This document shows positions 37,101-51,366 of a DNA stretch of 64,000 bases, in pieces. How positions within the stretch are numbered: the first letter of the stretch is position 1; the number at the start of each line of letters is the position of its first letter. A program made the position numbers and the translations under genes. The notes beneath the pieces were generated by a model, which was not told the origin of the DNA, made no database searches, and was given only the letters and a program-made list of their open reading frames with translations. The stretch covers positions 24,446,131 through 24,510,130 of the forward strand of contig NC_045140.1 of the NCBI RefSeq assembly GCF_008831285.2, given 5' to 3'. This stretch comes from Nymphaea colorata (Eukaryota; Streptophyta; Magnoliopsida; Nymphaeales; Nymphaeaceae).

Positions 37101-39509
37101 GAGCTCAACTAGAAGCGCCCTTTAGATCTAAATTCTGCTGCTTGTTCTTGTCAAATTTCAAAATAAGGGTGTGATAAGTGTTTGATTTTATAATACTCTT
37201 CATTTAGATTGTGTTTTTTTTTTTCCTGTAATGTAAAGTAAATTATTTAAGAACACGAACAGTTTTTTTTTTCATGATCATAATTGTTGAGATGCTATAA
37301 AATGTTGAATACATCTGGAAACATGGCAATTGATACGTTGGTTCTTATCAAATCTACAACGTGATTCACATCCATAAATGAGGAAGCTTCAAAATTGGCG
37401 ATTTGGCGGCTCTCAGTTTTCCAGCTGTGCAAAATTTCTTTGGTCCCAGTTATTAAAGCGGATCTTAAGGCTTCTTTAGATATCTTGAATGTCAAACACT
37501 TAGTTGAGATCTGGATCCCATCAAGAGCTCTAATGCGGTCCAACTCCACGAGGCCAATGATACGTGAATCCCCCCAACAAATGTGAATAAAAAACGCGGA
37601 TTTTGGGGGCCACCAGGCTCTGATATGTCAATTTGGATCTCAGAATGGACCCATTTCAAAATCAATGCATGGGCAATGGACCTACATCATTCAAAGATCA
37701 CCTACTCAAAATGTGGGTAGCCATTCCAGAGATCAGCTTGATATAACATATTTATTCTATTATATATTCACATACATATATTATATGGAAAATGTTTTCC
37801 CTTAAGAATCTGTCTGATCGCTCATATCCTAAGGTAATTCAAACACGAAAACCTTACAATGCAGACGAAAGATATTATAAAAAAAATGGTTACTGTTGTG
37901 GCAGAGCGAACAACTAAGCGACAGTCCACGGCTCAAAGTGTCGGCGACACCATCAGAGAATAGCTCGCGAACAGTTTCCGGCAAGGAGTACCAGAGGACC
38001 ACAGATTTACAACACCTTTGAGAAATGCTGGTACCATTGTTTTTTTTTCTTTTCTCTCTTCCTTTGATTCGATTGAAATTGGATGTTGTTAACGTCTAGT
38101 TCACCCGAAAACTGTATGTTGGTCCACTTTACTTTATTCATTTAACTCTTTTCCTTATGATCATAAATGAAAGCTAGGTAACTGTAGACTGTATACTTTT
38201 CATTTTGCCAAATAAGTTCAAACCATTTCTAGTTTTAAAATAAAAAACAATATTTAAGACAAATCCGCCAAAAAAACAACCAACCTTCACTTGCCATCTG
38301 CAAAAGAAAGATTTCATCTTAATCAAATCAGACTTTACAGCTACAAATTTGGCTGCATGAGGCCAAATGGGGTTTTCTTTCTGAGTCTTTCTTTCTTCTC
38401 CTCATCTTCGGGGCACAGAGAAGACGCCAACGGTCAGTGTTAAAGAGCCAGAAGCGTTACTGTCAAGTGGGTATAAGAGGGTTGCGTTGCTGCTGCCGTG
38501 GCTAGACAGTTACTGTGCTTCACTCCTTCAACAGTAGACACGCTGATCCGTCTGCTGCTAAATGTTGGCAGTCTTTGTACGCTGGGAGGCGAACAGAGTT
38601 TCAGAGAACAAATATCAAATTCATCAAGTGGCAGCTTCATGTCCCGCTGCACCTGCTTTCCTCTCAAACTCATCACAACTCAACATCTTATCGTGTGTGT
38701 GTAGAAAAGATTTGGAGGATGTTCAATATTTTTATCGAGTAGAGTCTGGTGTTTGCAGATTGGAGGTCCACTTGATAATCAATCAGGTGTATTCAGGAAA
38801 ACTTTTTTCTAGGAAAGAAAGTCCCCACACGAGATGGGCTTCGGAAAATAAGAAGTTTTGTTTGATTAAACATGTCCAAAACATGAACTCATCAGATTTG
38901 AAATAAAAGGTAGAGAATAGCCGGGAAGGGGACGATACTTGTTGCATTGCGGAGACGTTTACGCACTTCCGTGTGAAAGAAAGGTAGAGAAAGTTAAAAG
39001 ATGACTCGTAAGTGGTCATTCACAGTGATACTTTTCCTTTACATCGCCATCACATGCTAACAACTTTTAAGTATAATGTTTTCGTTGGAGTAACCGTTAT
39101 TTTCAAAATAAAACGTTCACGAATTATTTATATAACATTGTTTGGCATATTACAGAGCGTAGGATTTATAAAAAAGAGCATGTAGAAACGGACGGTTACT
39201 TGGAGTCAGAGTCGTCAGTTGCTCGCTTATAAAATAAATGTTTTTAGTTTTCTAATCGCAAGTAATATATATATATATATATTTTTTTAATAACCAGAGC
39301 ACCCGGTCGGTCAGGTTTTTTAAAAGGAGGGTCGGCCTGGGTCCGACCCAGTTGGTGGGTTTGGGGGGAAATGGGGAATGTGGGCGGTGGGGCCCAGCAG
39401 CTCGTGGAGGGGAGGAGGGTGCGTCAGCGCCTAACCCGCGAAGTCAACCGTGGGTTAAGGGGAGAGTAGGAGGGCCAAGCGGACAGACAGACGGAGGGAC
39501 GATTCTTTG

Positions 39510-39517
39510 CTTAAATA
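39510..39517 (+). promoter_or_regulatory. TATA-like box of the PADRE gene
   Basis: CTTAAATA lies about 30-50 bases before a CTTCGT-repeat leader and after a GC-rich stretch with a 'ggggcccag' motif near 39389. It is a plausible but non-ideal TATA element. It would imply a 5' leader of about 750 bases, perhaps with an intron. Confidence 0.4.
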
Positions 39518-39560
39518 CCAGCAACTAGCGAGAATACCCCGCATTCAGTTCAGTGGGACC

Positions 39561-39600
39561 TTCTTCTTCGTCTTCGTCTTCGTCTTCGTCTTCTTCCTCC
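39561..39600 (+). repeat. CTTCGT microsatellite in the leader of the PADRE gene
   Basis: Five or so 'cttcgt' units sit in the presumed 5' untranslated region, some 700 bases before the start codon. Confidence 0.85.
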
Positions 39601-40294
39601 TCCCTTTGGTTCGCTTCACTTGTAGTTCAAGCTAGAGGAATCAGTTCAAGGCGGTGGTGGTGCTAGTCGCTGTGACCCTGCGGGGTTTGGTGTTTTACGC
39701 TGTACAGTACGGCAACGAGAAGGAAGCGTGAAGAGGAAGCTTTCTGTCTCAGAGTTCCAGGACGAGTTTCTGCAGGCCACCATTTTACGTTTTCCTTCTT
39801 GTGTTCCTGGCCTTTTGCAATTGGTGCAGGAAGCCTTCTTTTGGTGAGAAGAGCGGTTCTGGGGACTGCCCACCTTCTGGTCTGAACACGCGAGTCAGAG
39901 AACCGATACTTTCGGACTTCCCGAAGCCGCCGACCTCTTTCTCCCTCCGTTCATTGATCGAGATCGCGAGTCGCGCTGATCCCGGGAGTCAGACGAACGA
40001 GTCGGATCGTTCGCGGCCTCGTGAAATCCCTGATTTTGAGAGATAATGTTATCCTGCAGGAGAGGTAGCGCCCTTGGCTCTTTTTTGTCCTTTCCCCCTT
40101 TTCTGTCGCTTCTTCCGTTGTCTTTTTTTTTTCGTTTTAAGGTCTTTCAGATACGCGTCTAGCGATGGTGCCCTTTTGCTCATCGTGTTCGGTTTCGTTG
40201 TAGATTGAAGTGCCATTGTGAGAGCCAGCATCCGTTTCCTTCTGTCTGTTTGGAACGTCGATTCTGTTTGGTTTCCTTTGAAGAAAGGGAGGAG

Positions 40295-41640
40295 ATGGGC
40301 AACTGTCAGGCGGCGGAGGCGGCGACGGTGGTGGTCGAGCATCCCGGTGGCAAGGTGGAGAGGATATACTGGTCGTTGAGCGCCACCGAGATCATGAAGG
40401 CGAACCCCGGCCACTACGTCGCTCTTATCATAGCCTCCATCCCGTCGAACAAGAACGGAGGCCCTTCCATCAAGCAGTTGAAGCTCCTCCGCCCTGACGA
40501 CACGCTCCACATCGGTCACGTCTACCGTCTGGTTAGCTTCGAAGGTTTGTCTTCCTTCTCTCTCTATGATCTGCATGGGAGAACCAGAGATAATTTTCTT
40601 GGGTAGCTAATATTTTTTTACAGATGCGTCGAAGCTAATGAGTTTTAAGGTTGCCGACGAATTTCTGTTTGGGTATATGAACTGTTTCTCTGTCTGAACG
40701 AAATGCAGAGGTTCTGAAGGAATTCTCGGGGAGGAAATACGCCAAGCTGAGCCGGATGATGTCTCTGCAAAAACAGAGGGAACGGCCGGAATCGAGGGAA
40801 TCGGTGCCGTCCCGGAGACAGCTGACCGTTGAGAAACCGGTTAATGTAATTACATCTTTTCCTCTCTCTCGATTTTCCTTTCTTTTTTAAAGAGGAAAAT
40901 GAAGCAGAAACGTAAAGAAAGCACCATCTAAAAAGCCAACAAGAAAAACTGCTTCTATAATTCTATAACGAGCAAGAAGAAGAACGTCTCTTTCATACTC
41001 TTCAGTTTCCCACTTTCTTCTGCTTTTCGCCATTGTCTGCCATGATGAGCGTCTCTTTTTGGTAATTTGTGGTGCCTCGCGTGGTGGTCTTCCGCGTCCA
41101 CTCGCAGGCTGCTGACGCAAGGCCGCTTGGTCTCTCAGAGTTTTTTTCTTTTTCTTTCTCGAGTTTTTTTCTTTATGTCCGTCTCCTAGTCACAGTGCCT
41201 GGAAAATATATTCTTGGATATCCCTACTCCGTAGGGGAACGCTTTCCTAGGAAAGTAGGCGCTTAGCCGTCCGAGATAAAGGACGCTGCCGAGCCTGCGC
41301 CGCGTTCTACCCGAGGCGTAGGCCTCCCGACCCGTGTGCTCGACGGTTTCGGAGGTCAAATGATCCGAGATCTCAGTAGCTTCGGAAGCTTTAATTCCCC
41401 TGCGTTTTACTTCAGCTCCGATCTTGAGTTCTTCCATCATCGTCGGATCAATCATCATCATCTGGAGCGGTTGTCGATTCTCGTTTTTTTTTCCGGACTC
41501 TTCTGTTTTGTTACTGACACCATGGTTGCTACTGTCAGCAGGTAGAGACTGACGGCGTCCGGGCAGGGAGAGGCCGATTCGTGGGGAGGCAGGGTCAGTG
41601 GCGGCCGGCGTTGCAGAGCATAGACGAGCTCGGACGTTGA
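40295..41640 (+). CDS. PADRE (DUF4228) domain protein (three exons, 161 aa)
   Basis: Exons 40295-40544, 40709-40845 and 41542-41640 fit in phase and give 161 aa. The ATG opens MGNCQAAEA; Gly2 with Cys4 is the typical N-myristoylation plus palmitoylation start of this family and predicts membrane attachment. The core has VVVEHPGGKVERIYWSLSA, EIMKANPGHYVALII and LLRPDDTLHIGHVYRLVSFE, then EVLKEFSGRKYAKLSRM. The third exon ends in GQWRPALQSIDE, which matches the conserved C-terminal motif and shows that the 696-base intron 2 is spliced rather than read to the TAA just past 40845. An open frame runs upstream of the ATG, but the Gly2 motif fixes the start. PADRE proteins are plant-specific and many respond to pathogens or stress; the biochemical function is unknown. 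Confidence 0.93.
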
Positions 41641-44600
41641 GTGGTGCTCGCTCCTTGGAAATAAAGATGCACGATCAAAATGACTCGGTAAAAACCGCTG
41701 GACTGGCAGGAGAGGAACGGGAAGGGATTTGCCGTCGCCTTCCTTCTCTTTTACTTAAATTTTAAACTTCTTTTGAGTTATTTTTCTTTTCATTTCTGGG
41801 AGGAGTTTGTTCGAAGGGCTAATATTTCCTAGGGTTGTGTAAGCAAGATCAAGGTCCTTATCTGGTTGAAGCGGCGTTTGCTTCTCTTCTGTATAATGAA
41901 AGTCATGGTCTCCAATGTTAATTTCATGAGACGCTTGAAGTTTACCAACCCAGAAAAGGATGACCTCTGGGCGTTACACCATCTCCGTTGTCTTAAGCTC
42001 AGATTTTGGTGGTGTCGACTGCGGTTCTTTTTCCATCTCTCATCGTTTCGTGAATCATCTATACGTGGAATGAACGAGAGCGAGCGAGAGAGATGGCTGA
42101 AGACGCGTGCGCTTGTGGTCGGAACCTCCTTTTTCAGAGAGGGAGATCTTTTTTTAGTTGGCTCGTCACCGAAAGGGCGGGTCTCTCAATAGAAGTGGCA
42201 CTCTTCTTCTTTTCTTTTTGCTTCTTTCTTTTCCTCCTTTTTGTTGTTTTCTTCCGGAAAGAAAACTACAAGAGCGAAAAGTACTGAAGGGTGTGTTGAG
42301 GGGTATCAGGGTAACCGGCATAAACGCCGAGATGCAAGAGGACAAACTGACCTTGCCCACGCGGCCACGGCTGCAGGCCTCTCTCTCTCCCATCATCCGC
42401 CTCCTCTCTCTCCCATCATCCGCCATCGGAGAGATAGGGTTGATGCCTTCCGACTTTTCCGCTGCAGAAAGCGGTCCTCTGCTTTATCCAGTTGAAATGG
42501 CAGTGGTGAAGATCGGGGAAAACTCCCTCGTGAATGCTGCTGTACGATAAACTTAACTTTTTACAGAGAGCAGATAAAACTTTTTCCGTTCTGCGAGTAA
42601 ATGTCAGAACACCAATTTTGTATGTTGGTCCACTAGAATTCGCTTAATATTAAGAGAAAAATCTCAAGCCTTTTCTGATAGTTCGGGAAATCTTTATATA
42701 TTTTTGATCCCCTTTAGCCTTTTGCAGAATCTGAATCAAGCTCATCTGCGTTAACTCTGCAGCTTTTCCTGTTTTTAGTTCTGTACATTAAGCAGTAGCT
42801 CTCTGTAATTTCTGCCCTCGACCTTCATCCCATTTCGAAATTTAGCTGTTGGTTCTTGTTTCTGGGTAGGGCTTGAACAAGATTCGGGCGTCATGAAGTT
42901 GGCATTTATCCCATGGTTCTAACGCAATTCAGCTTTACTTTCAGACTAAAGCCTTTCTTTGAAAGAAAATCTGGGCCCGACTAGATTACGACCTCACATT
43001 CACATGTAATCTGGTCAGTTCTTTTCAAGGGTCCTCATTTTAAATGCGATTAATAACCAGATCTTGTTTTCTTCATTAGACTCGATTAAATAATTAGTTT
43101 AAATAAAATACAATTATACAACTCATGGTAGGAATAGTGAGAGAAAAAACTAAGAACATCTCTTTCTTTGGTCAGCACAAACAACACAATATGAAGTGCA
43201 AATAACTCTGCCACCGCCGTGTTGGGACACTACGAAGTAAATTGAGTTGATTACCAGTACTTAACCTTTTTAGTTGGAATGGAAAATCACAAATTGTTTT
43301 ACCACGCACTCTGAAAACCAAGTGAGTGGTTCTAACGACATTTCTACTTTTAGAGTGAAATGAGGAGTGATCTCATCACTGCTATCGCGAAACTGACCAA
43401 GGTGAGGTCCGAATCCGCACTGAATGCACAACAGGTCATGAATCTTTCGTTTCAGCACTTGGAAGCCTAAGAATTTGCAGTTCTTGAACTGTTTAATGGT
43501 GGATATTTGGTAAGTTGTTCCGACTTTCGATCTCCATCTGCTGAGGCTTCCAGAAAAACCAGTCGTTGTTGCAGATGTGAATGGTGCCAAACGCCGGCAA
43601 TTGGTAAGAGCTTCATAATAGAATATTTGCAAAGGGCATTTGAAAGAAAAACATGGTGTTCTTAGAACGCATCAACCAAAAACGTGATGTGATTATCTAT
43701 TTCGTTTTTAGATCCTTGCACTGAAAACTCGCCATATGGACATAAAAACACCCTGATTCATAAGACAAAAAAGAAAAGAAAAGAAAAAAAGAGTGTTCTT
43801 AAAACACACTCTAAAATCACAATTCTTATAAAATCCCTTGTATTTTAATCCCCTGGTAGGGTTTAAGAGACAAGGAACTCTTGAATATTGGCGCCAATTC
43901 CCAATCCTATTAATTGGGATTTGTCTTGTCCCAACTCCCAACCAATATTGGGAATTGCCCAATCTGTGAACTTGTTGGAGCCAACAGTGTGTAGGTTCAA
44001 AGTTGGTGCCTACACATTCAACTTCTCTCGCTCAATCGACTGCAATCTTATGTTCTTGTCGACTGTTTGCTTGTTTGGTTGGACTTTTCGTCTCCCATAT
44101 CGCACGCCATCCTATTTCTTTCTTCATTAAATGAGAAAGATGCGCCTACAAATTCTCATCCCAAGCATTGGTTTTCAAGTTCAAGGACTTCAACCCAAAA
44201 GCCGGGTGGGTGGAGATCTTGTTGCACTCAAAATGAATTTCTCGGCTGACTGCCTTCTTTTCGTCTGCTGTTGGTCTTTCAAGTCTCCACTGGGCACAAG
44301 AAATTCTTTATCAAACGAGAAGGTTCCAGTCGGGTCATTGGTCCGGCGACCGGCACGATCTCTTCCGTCGAGATGATGTTTCCGAACTTAATAGAACTCT
44401 CCTTTTCGTGACTAGCAAACCTGTGGCGAAAGCAAGGATCGAAAGCATCCAATGAGATAAAAAAGAGAAAATCTGCCGCTTTACAAGCTTTAGTTGTGGT
44501 CCATCTGTGATATTAAAAGGAAAAAGGCTTGGATAAATCTGTTTTCTATTCTCCATGATAATCTAATCTGTTGGCTTTTGTTAGGATTTTTAATGAACAT

Positions 44601-47600
44601 TCAATTCGTTCCTTCCTTTTTCTCTCGTAAGGGGGCGTTTGATAACCATGGATCTGAGGTCAGAGATGAAAATATTTTTATTTGAGCCAATGATATGACC
44701 AATGACCAGAACCAACATGATTGCCCATTACGATTGCCCATTGGAAAGACATCCAATCGCATTTGGCGCAAATTACATGACAAGAAGAAAGCCAACTGAT
44801 TATTTTGTTCTCACTAAACACTAAACATAAATAACAGAATTTTCAGAATAACTGGAATATATATCTTAAGAACATGACTTCTACGGAAGCAATTCTCAAC
44901 AGACATATGAAAGCAAAGGGTGCACGTAAAGTTTAGCCAAAAGTATTAAAGAAGAAAAACGAGGTTTAATTGACACGTGGTCAAAGAATTATGAATTAGG
45001 CCAGAATAATTAAATTTAACATGAGTTTAGGGGGGTTGGTGCAGTAGTTTAGTGTGTGGGTTGGTAGGCTGTCAGTTTTTATTTTACGACCATCAACCTC
45101 TTATGTTGCAAAAGAGAGATCACTAACGTATAAGTTGAAGCGCAATGTGAGTGGCACCCCGAGACACTAAAAGGAAGCCCTATATTTTAAAAAGACAAAA
45201 GATTGAACGAGAGTTTTGTCTCTGTGCCAAGGAAAAAGGTAAAATTTGAAGCTCTAAATTTATAGTTCGATCGACCCAATCAAGGGCCAAATGGCGACAG
45301 TTCACCATTCCGACCAACAGTCTTATTTTCGATTCAATCTTGGAGAACAGAAGAGCTAAGGTGCATTTATCATAGAGAGATCACCAGAAGAACAGTGGTT
45401 GGCCGGCCTTTTTTTTTTTATTGAGGCAATTTAGCTTGTGCAAGGTGCTACCAGATTTCAATATTTGAAAATTTTAAGTGGGCGTTTGGATGACACCCTG
45501 TTATCAAGTTTTGTCAAAAATCAAGTTTTTCAAAACTTGGTTTAACATACTCAAAGCTAATTGGGTTTCTATGAATAACATGGGGGACAGGTTTTTCACT
45601 CTTTTTTACAAAAACATGCTTTGCTAAAACTGGGTTTTCCCAAACCCATTCTTAATGACACCCAAAGACTCAAAAAACATGGTTTTAAAAAGAAAATCAG
45701 GATTTGCAAATGCCCCTAAAATCTTCATTAGTTGAACTTTGAAAATAGTGTTGTAAAAATAGCCCTCAATCGAACGATCTTAATCAAATCTTGACAAATT
45801 GAAACGAGTAATTGACGGACATGAGAAGGAGCACATGTGATAAATTGCTAATTTATTTATATAATATTTCAATGTATTTCTTACTTTTATATGTAAATCT
45901 CTTTTGAACGGCCGATTCACTTTCTTGGGTCTATTCCTTTCAACTTCCAATTTTCACAAGGGCTTGAAGTCCCTTAGCCAAACCGAAGGGGCACTTGTTG
46001 AAGCGCTTAAATATTTCCAAAATCGGTTCTGCGATATAGTTTTCATCTTATCCTAAAGTTTTTAAATGAAGGCTTCATCATCCCATTGAAAAGTTGTTCT
46101 ATGAGAGGAAGATGATGGGACAGCCTGAGAGAAGCCACTACCATGGCAATGGCAGCTCATTCTCTGTCATTTAGACAGGCTACGCAAACGTCCCATCCAT
46201 TGCCCACATATTGGCAGGCTGCTGGAAGTGGCACCATATCTTTGGCAAACGAAGGATATCTAGATATCTGAATCATTATGATCCTCAATTTCACGTTCTT
46301 CTAAAATACCAACATCCAATTGTAACTTCTACTTCACCTGTTCAAGACAGAGACGAGGTACCAAGAATAGTTGTTAGAATGTTAGAAGACAGAAGGAATG
46401 ATGCTCAAGGGGCGTTTGATTATCTGATTCGACATTCTAATTAAGATCTTCATCACAAATTTCTTGTATTCTTCACTTTTAAAAAGGAGTGTAGATTTTT
46501 CGCTTAAAAGATGTAGGCATCGCAACATGAATTCAAAATTTTTGAATTTTTACTGGCTTTAACTAGAGATTATTGTATTCTAATTATAACGAAGATCTTA
46601 AATTCATGGTGCTTAAGTATGCAGTTAGCAAGACAGGCTCTACGTGAATTGGAACTTCAGATATGAGAATTAAAATAGTCAAGTGCTCCCCTTGCTTTGA
46701 AACATGTGGTATCATATCGGGAGTAACTTTGCTAAAAGATGATATGTTTCCTTGTTGCCTTCTGGTTCTAATGTGAGCTGATTTGTCAAGGTGATCAAAT
46801 TTTCCATGGAAACAGAAGATCATTTCGAATTTCGATCTTTCGGACGTTTTCTCCATAGCCATAACCGATGTTATCTTGAAATAGATGCAAAAATGAGTCT
46901 TTCGACAGCTTTCAGCAGAAAAGGGAAAAAACGTCATGTAAGGATTGAAGCACTAAGATAATACTAGTTTTTTGATGCAATAAGTTTCAACAAAAGCAGA
47001 AATATATTCCCTGAATCCTTGGTGCCGTGAAAATGATGCAAATTGTCCAGGCTATATCTCAGTTAGCAACAAAATTGTGAGTTTCAATGCCTTCGATGCC
47101 ACATCCGATGTCTAGTTTGATTTTGAACCTGATTAGTTGGATTTGGTATTCAAAATTTGGCTGATTAGAGTTTGAGTGGCATTTGGCTGATCATATTCTC
47201 ATTTCTTTAAGAAGATTTATACATCCAAACCTGAATCCAACTCCAAGAAGAAATGGGCAGTATTCAATTAGTCAGATGCAATAACAACTACCATTTCCGA
47301 TTCAAATCGAATCGAAGTCGGGTAAATAATGAAGGCAATGAATCAACTTGAGCTCTGCCACTGCATGCAACAAAATTGCATGCACCTTAATGGGGGCTTG
47401 GCAACTGGGAATACCTTACAGGCCAGACGACCGTGGTGCCTCGCTTGCAGCTGCAAGACACGGCCATGAATTGCAGCAGGGAAGGTTTTAATGATCCTTT
47501 GTCTCTACCTTGGTCGTCTAGTCTCTCAAAGAACAGGCTGTCCTTTCAAAAGCAAACACTGATCCCATGTCTCATGCCCAGTGCCTCCTCACCAACTCAC

Positions 47601-50600
47601 ATGCTGCACTCACTTTTCTTCGCCGCTTTGGCCAACCCAGCCGGACCCACTACAGCCTGGCCTGGGGTTTTTTTTACCTCTTCCATAAATTGATACATTG
47701 ATATTGTTATTCAAGAAGAAAGGTTGGCAACCAGCAAGGCCAAATAATTCATATTTATTCATGTCTTGACTATTTGGGTCCTTTATTTGGTTATCTATGA
47801 TAGATAAATTTGGCCAACAATATCACCGTCATGAATGTCGGTGCTGAGAAGCTCGTGTCGATTTCAGATCCGAGGCTATCAAACACAACTTATGCACAAA
47901 AAACGCCCATGTTTATGGTCTTTTATCAAATCTAACCGTATACTTATCGACCTCTACTTCTACAACCGACAATTTTCTCTTGTTATGAAGTTTCTTACGT
48001 GAATATCAGATTTCTACAATGTAAAGATTGACATTCATCAATTCAGCCTTGCAGATGTTCATTAAATCATCTAGATTGTTAGATTTGGTTAAAATATCTT
48101 GCACCAATGAGAATTGAAGGTCGCTTTTTCAGCGTCCCACATTATAGTTGCATAACGATGAAGAAGAAATGGGAGGAGGAAAGTAGGTATTGATTCCAGC
48201 AGTGTTGAGAAGGCAATGTGTAACTTCGAATTGAAAAAAATATTTGGTTTGTCCTCAATTGCAGAAACCTGCAAAAGAGGAAGACAACTTCTTGCGTTAA
48301 TTCGCCGACATGGAATGACATGTTGCTGCTAACCCTAGTAGACTTTGTCCATTGGTGTTTTAAAATGTATGATTCGTTTGTGCATGATCACACGCAAAGC
48401 TCTTAATACGGAATTTGGGAACAGCAGATAAGCTGAAACGGGAAGAATCTTGAAAATCAAAGGCAGGAAATAGAGTTAAAGCTGATAATATTTATGGTGG
48501 GTTCGATTACTTTGGATCTTAAATTCATTAGACATGAAGTGACTTCTTCTTGGTGTTGATCAGGCAAAAGATCCGCACTCGGATTCATGGTTCATCAAAT
48601 CTCCATATTTAAGGTCGCCATTTTACTTTTATAAAACAGAAGAAAAGCTTCTCAGATTCATTGATTTAGATATCGATTCTCGAAGGTCTAAAATCAAATT
48701 AGAACGGAAGTAATCAAACGAACCTTTGAAAGATAATAGAGTTAAATTGGTGTTTCAATGGAAGCGCTTCATTTGACTAAAAACGAATGCAAAAATATCC
48801 ACAAACTCGAAGCCAAGCGTTACTTAATGCAAATTTCAGAAAGTCTTTTCTTGCAATAAGTAGTTAAGCGTGTGCTTTATAAGTAGTTAAGCGTGTGCTT
48901 TCTTTTTTTCTGCTGAGCACATAAAAGAATGGGGAGTTCCTTTCCTCCGATTTCCATTTCTTAAAATTTTGAGAACAAACAATTTTTTGTCTTCTCCATG
49001 CAAACTCAATTCAGTGCCGCCAGATTTTCCCACTCAGGAAACCGCAACCAACAATCTTTCTTGAGCTCCTTTCCGCTAGATGAACTTTCCAACAATGAAC
49101 ACGAATCTGAATCCAATTGATAACTGGGACCTGAAAATGCTTGTTTACCACATCTGACTGAGCAAATTCGAAATCAAATCAGTAATAGAATAAATCCGGA
49201 TTAAACGAAACTAGCAGAAGATTGGACAAATAGAAATTGTCAGTTGTAAGAATTAAGAAACGAAGATTGGAAGGACGGTAGAGAAAATGGAAACTCAGAA
49301 TTTTTTACTGCCCATAAACCAAAGTAGGAAGGAGGGGTGCCCACATCCACATGCGCTGCAAAGTACGCGACACAAGTTTCTGAAATTAAAGACAAAAACG
49401 TGGTAGGAAAGGAAGCAACACATTCACAACAGCCACGGCTTCTGTGGATTGACTTTTCAACTCAGGATTTCGCTGTGACAGGTCAAAAACGGAGGACAGT
49501 CTTTTCCTGCTGCTCCACTGCCAACACTGACACAGTCCCTTAATTGCTGGCAGCAAGTTTTCAGGCTCACCGTATTCGCATGGGGCCGTCGCCACTCCTA
49601 AAGAAGCAGGCGGCAGAGACCCCACCGCCGGAAAAGAGGAGAGACTGAGCCACCGCTCCGGCCACTCTGCCCATATCTCAGAGGGCCAGGATCGTAAAAG
49701 TCTCTCCCGTTTCGTCCTTCGGGCGGGGAGAGAGCCCCGTTCGGTCGCTTTCCTTGCTCATGATTTTGTCTGGTCTGTGGTTAGTCCTGGAGCCTGCAGT
49801 CCCGTCCCCCCGGCGGCCGTCCGATGAGGGGCGAGATTCGCTCGCCTTACGCCACGTGTTTGATGATATTTCGAAATGGGCCGCTTTCACTTTTACCGGT
49901 GGACGGAAGAAGGTTGACATTTCGAATCCGGGGAATCGAATGAGGGAAGCGCGTTTCGCTGGTACTTTCTAACTTTAACCAGATTTTACTGTAGAAAACT
50001 TTACATTGAAGATGCAACTGCAGGTACCACGGGTTAAAGTATGATGTTAACAACCCACGTTGTTATTTTGGTATCAAACTTTGGTAGGGTACTCTACACT
50101 CCACAACAAAAGTGTCACCATTTTAATGTTTAAGATCTAAGAGAATAGCGTCTAGAACAATCAAACAAGTTATCACAAGTTCAACTAAAATGCCAAGTAA
50201 TTTAACGTTCAGTTCCACTTGTTCTTACCTGAGAGCTTACCTTTAATCCAAAAACTTAAATGAATGATTTCGTTTTTTAATATATTTTCATTTCTAATCT
50301 TAGAGGTAGTTTGATTGCCCGCGGTCTTAATTCCTCAGGATTTGAGAAGTCTAAATTTAAAACCAGACACTCATTTTTCCAATCTTCAATGATTTTTTTT
50401 TTTTTTAAAAAGACAAAATAATTCTTAGTTTGATGAACTATGAACTTGATCATGAATAAAGAGCCATGCCCATTGACTGAACCCACTTTTAACATAAGGG
50501 CATGACTCAAATGGAAAGATAGATCACGGATCGGTCGTAGGTTACAAAATAAATTGGATCTGAAGCAACAAAGCTGGACTGGATCATATTAAATACGAAA

Positions 50601-51358
50601 TTTCATAGTTCAAACGAGGTCGACCCGTTTGCAACCCCAAGTAAAATTTTGTCCTTCTCATATTTAATTGTTTGGTTGTCACTTACTGAGCCCGTCTTCA
50701 CCAAATAAACACGACAATTAGTCCCTTACTTAGACCTGCACTTTTAATTGGATCATCAAGACCTCTTTTGTTTTTCCCTATTATACGACATAGGCGCACT
50801 CAACTGTCAAGTTTCATAAGTGGCAAGAGAAATGTGAAGTATGTCTGAATCAAATCTCGATTAAATTATCCAGCAATTGCACCCATTAACCTTAGTGGTA
50901 CATTCTTTTTATTATTTCAACATATATTTAGGCACAAAAGAGTACTTCACATTTCTTTATCTTATAAAAAATTTAAAGGCCCAAGTTCACATAATGAGCT
51001 AGTAAGCGTCCTTTTTGAGAAGTGAACCTGGGCGCACGCCTAAACCACTATGGGCTACTAGAGAAAACGCCTTGGAAGTTAACGCAAGTTCAACAAAATG
51101 ACAAATCTGGGTAGTTATCTTAATAAAGCTTGTCGATTAAGCCAATTATAAAATTGCCTCTTTCATGATTAAACTAAGCAAATAAACACGTGCATATATA
51201 TATTTAAGAGGTTTGTGCACAAATCCTGTAAAGTTATATACAGTTGTATGTATCTTTTCAGTTAAAAGTTTCCAAAGAAACCAAAATCGGGACATGTGAA
51301 TTGGTTTTTACACGAGTACATATTTGAATTGCTGCTTGCATAGGGGTTCAGGTGAGGG
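41641..51358. other. Long intergenic stretch without a supportable gene
   Basis: Nearly 10 kb with no exon I can defend. It includes one MITE-like segment at 45476-45670 and a 24-bp duplication at 48859-48907 ('agtagttaagcgtgtgcttt'). Short open frames at 42158-42550, 46211-46444, 47433-47693 and 49678-49920 lack ATG starts, splice partners or motifs. The GC-rich spot at 49550-49900 could be a promoter of an unseen transcript, but nothing downstream supports that. Confidence 0.5.
45476..45670. mobile_element. MITE-like element with 'gggcgtttggatgacacc' end
   Basis: The left end reads 'gggcgtttggatgacacc'; the right part contains 'aatgacacccaaagactc', and the interior is AT-rich with inverted 'aaaacttgg'/'ccaaaccc' style runs. 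Ends are imperfect and a target duplication was not found. It shares its end motif with the elements at 14920 and 31640. Confidence 0.45.
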
Positions 51359-51366
51359 GCGAAGTT

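Larger units (their letters stand above)
29100..39500. other. Long intergenic stretch without a supportable gene
   Basis: About 10 kb between the divergent NEMP and PADRE genes. Identified contents are a 64-bp duplication (29250-29376), an 83-bp duplication (31021-31190), a MITE-like segment (31640-31790), TA microsatellites (33183-33224, 34801-34832, 39265-39282) and a 54-bp duplication (33994-34101). Open frames near 35128-35403 and 36920-37580 are the most protein-like, but they lack good starts or recognisable motifs. The last 500 bases are the promoter side of the PADRE gene. Confidence 0.5.

Noticed and set aside
45028-45180. SINE-like segment ('ggttggtgcagtagtttagt')
   Set aside because: It has an A-box-like start, but no B-box, no clear 3' tail and no target duplication.
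49678-49972. GC-rich overlapping frames on both strands
   Set aside because: No ATG with good context, no splice partner and no recognisable motif.
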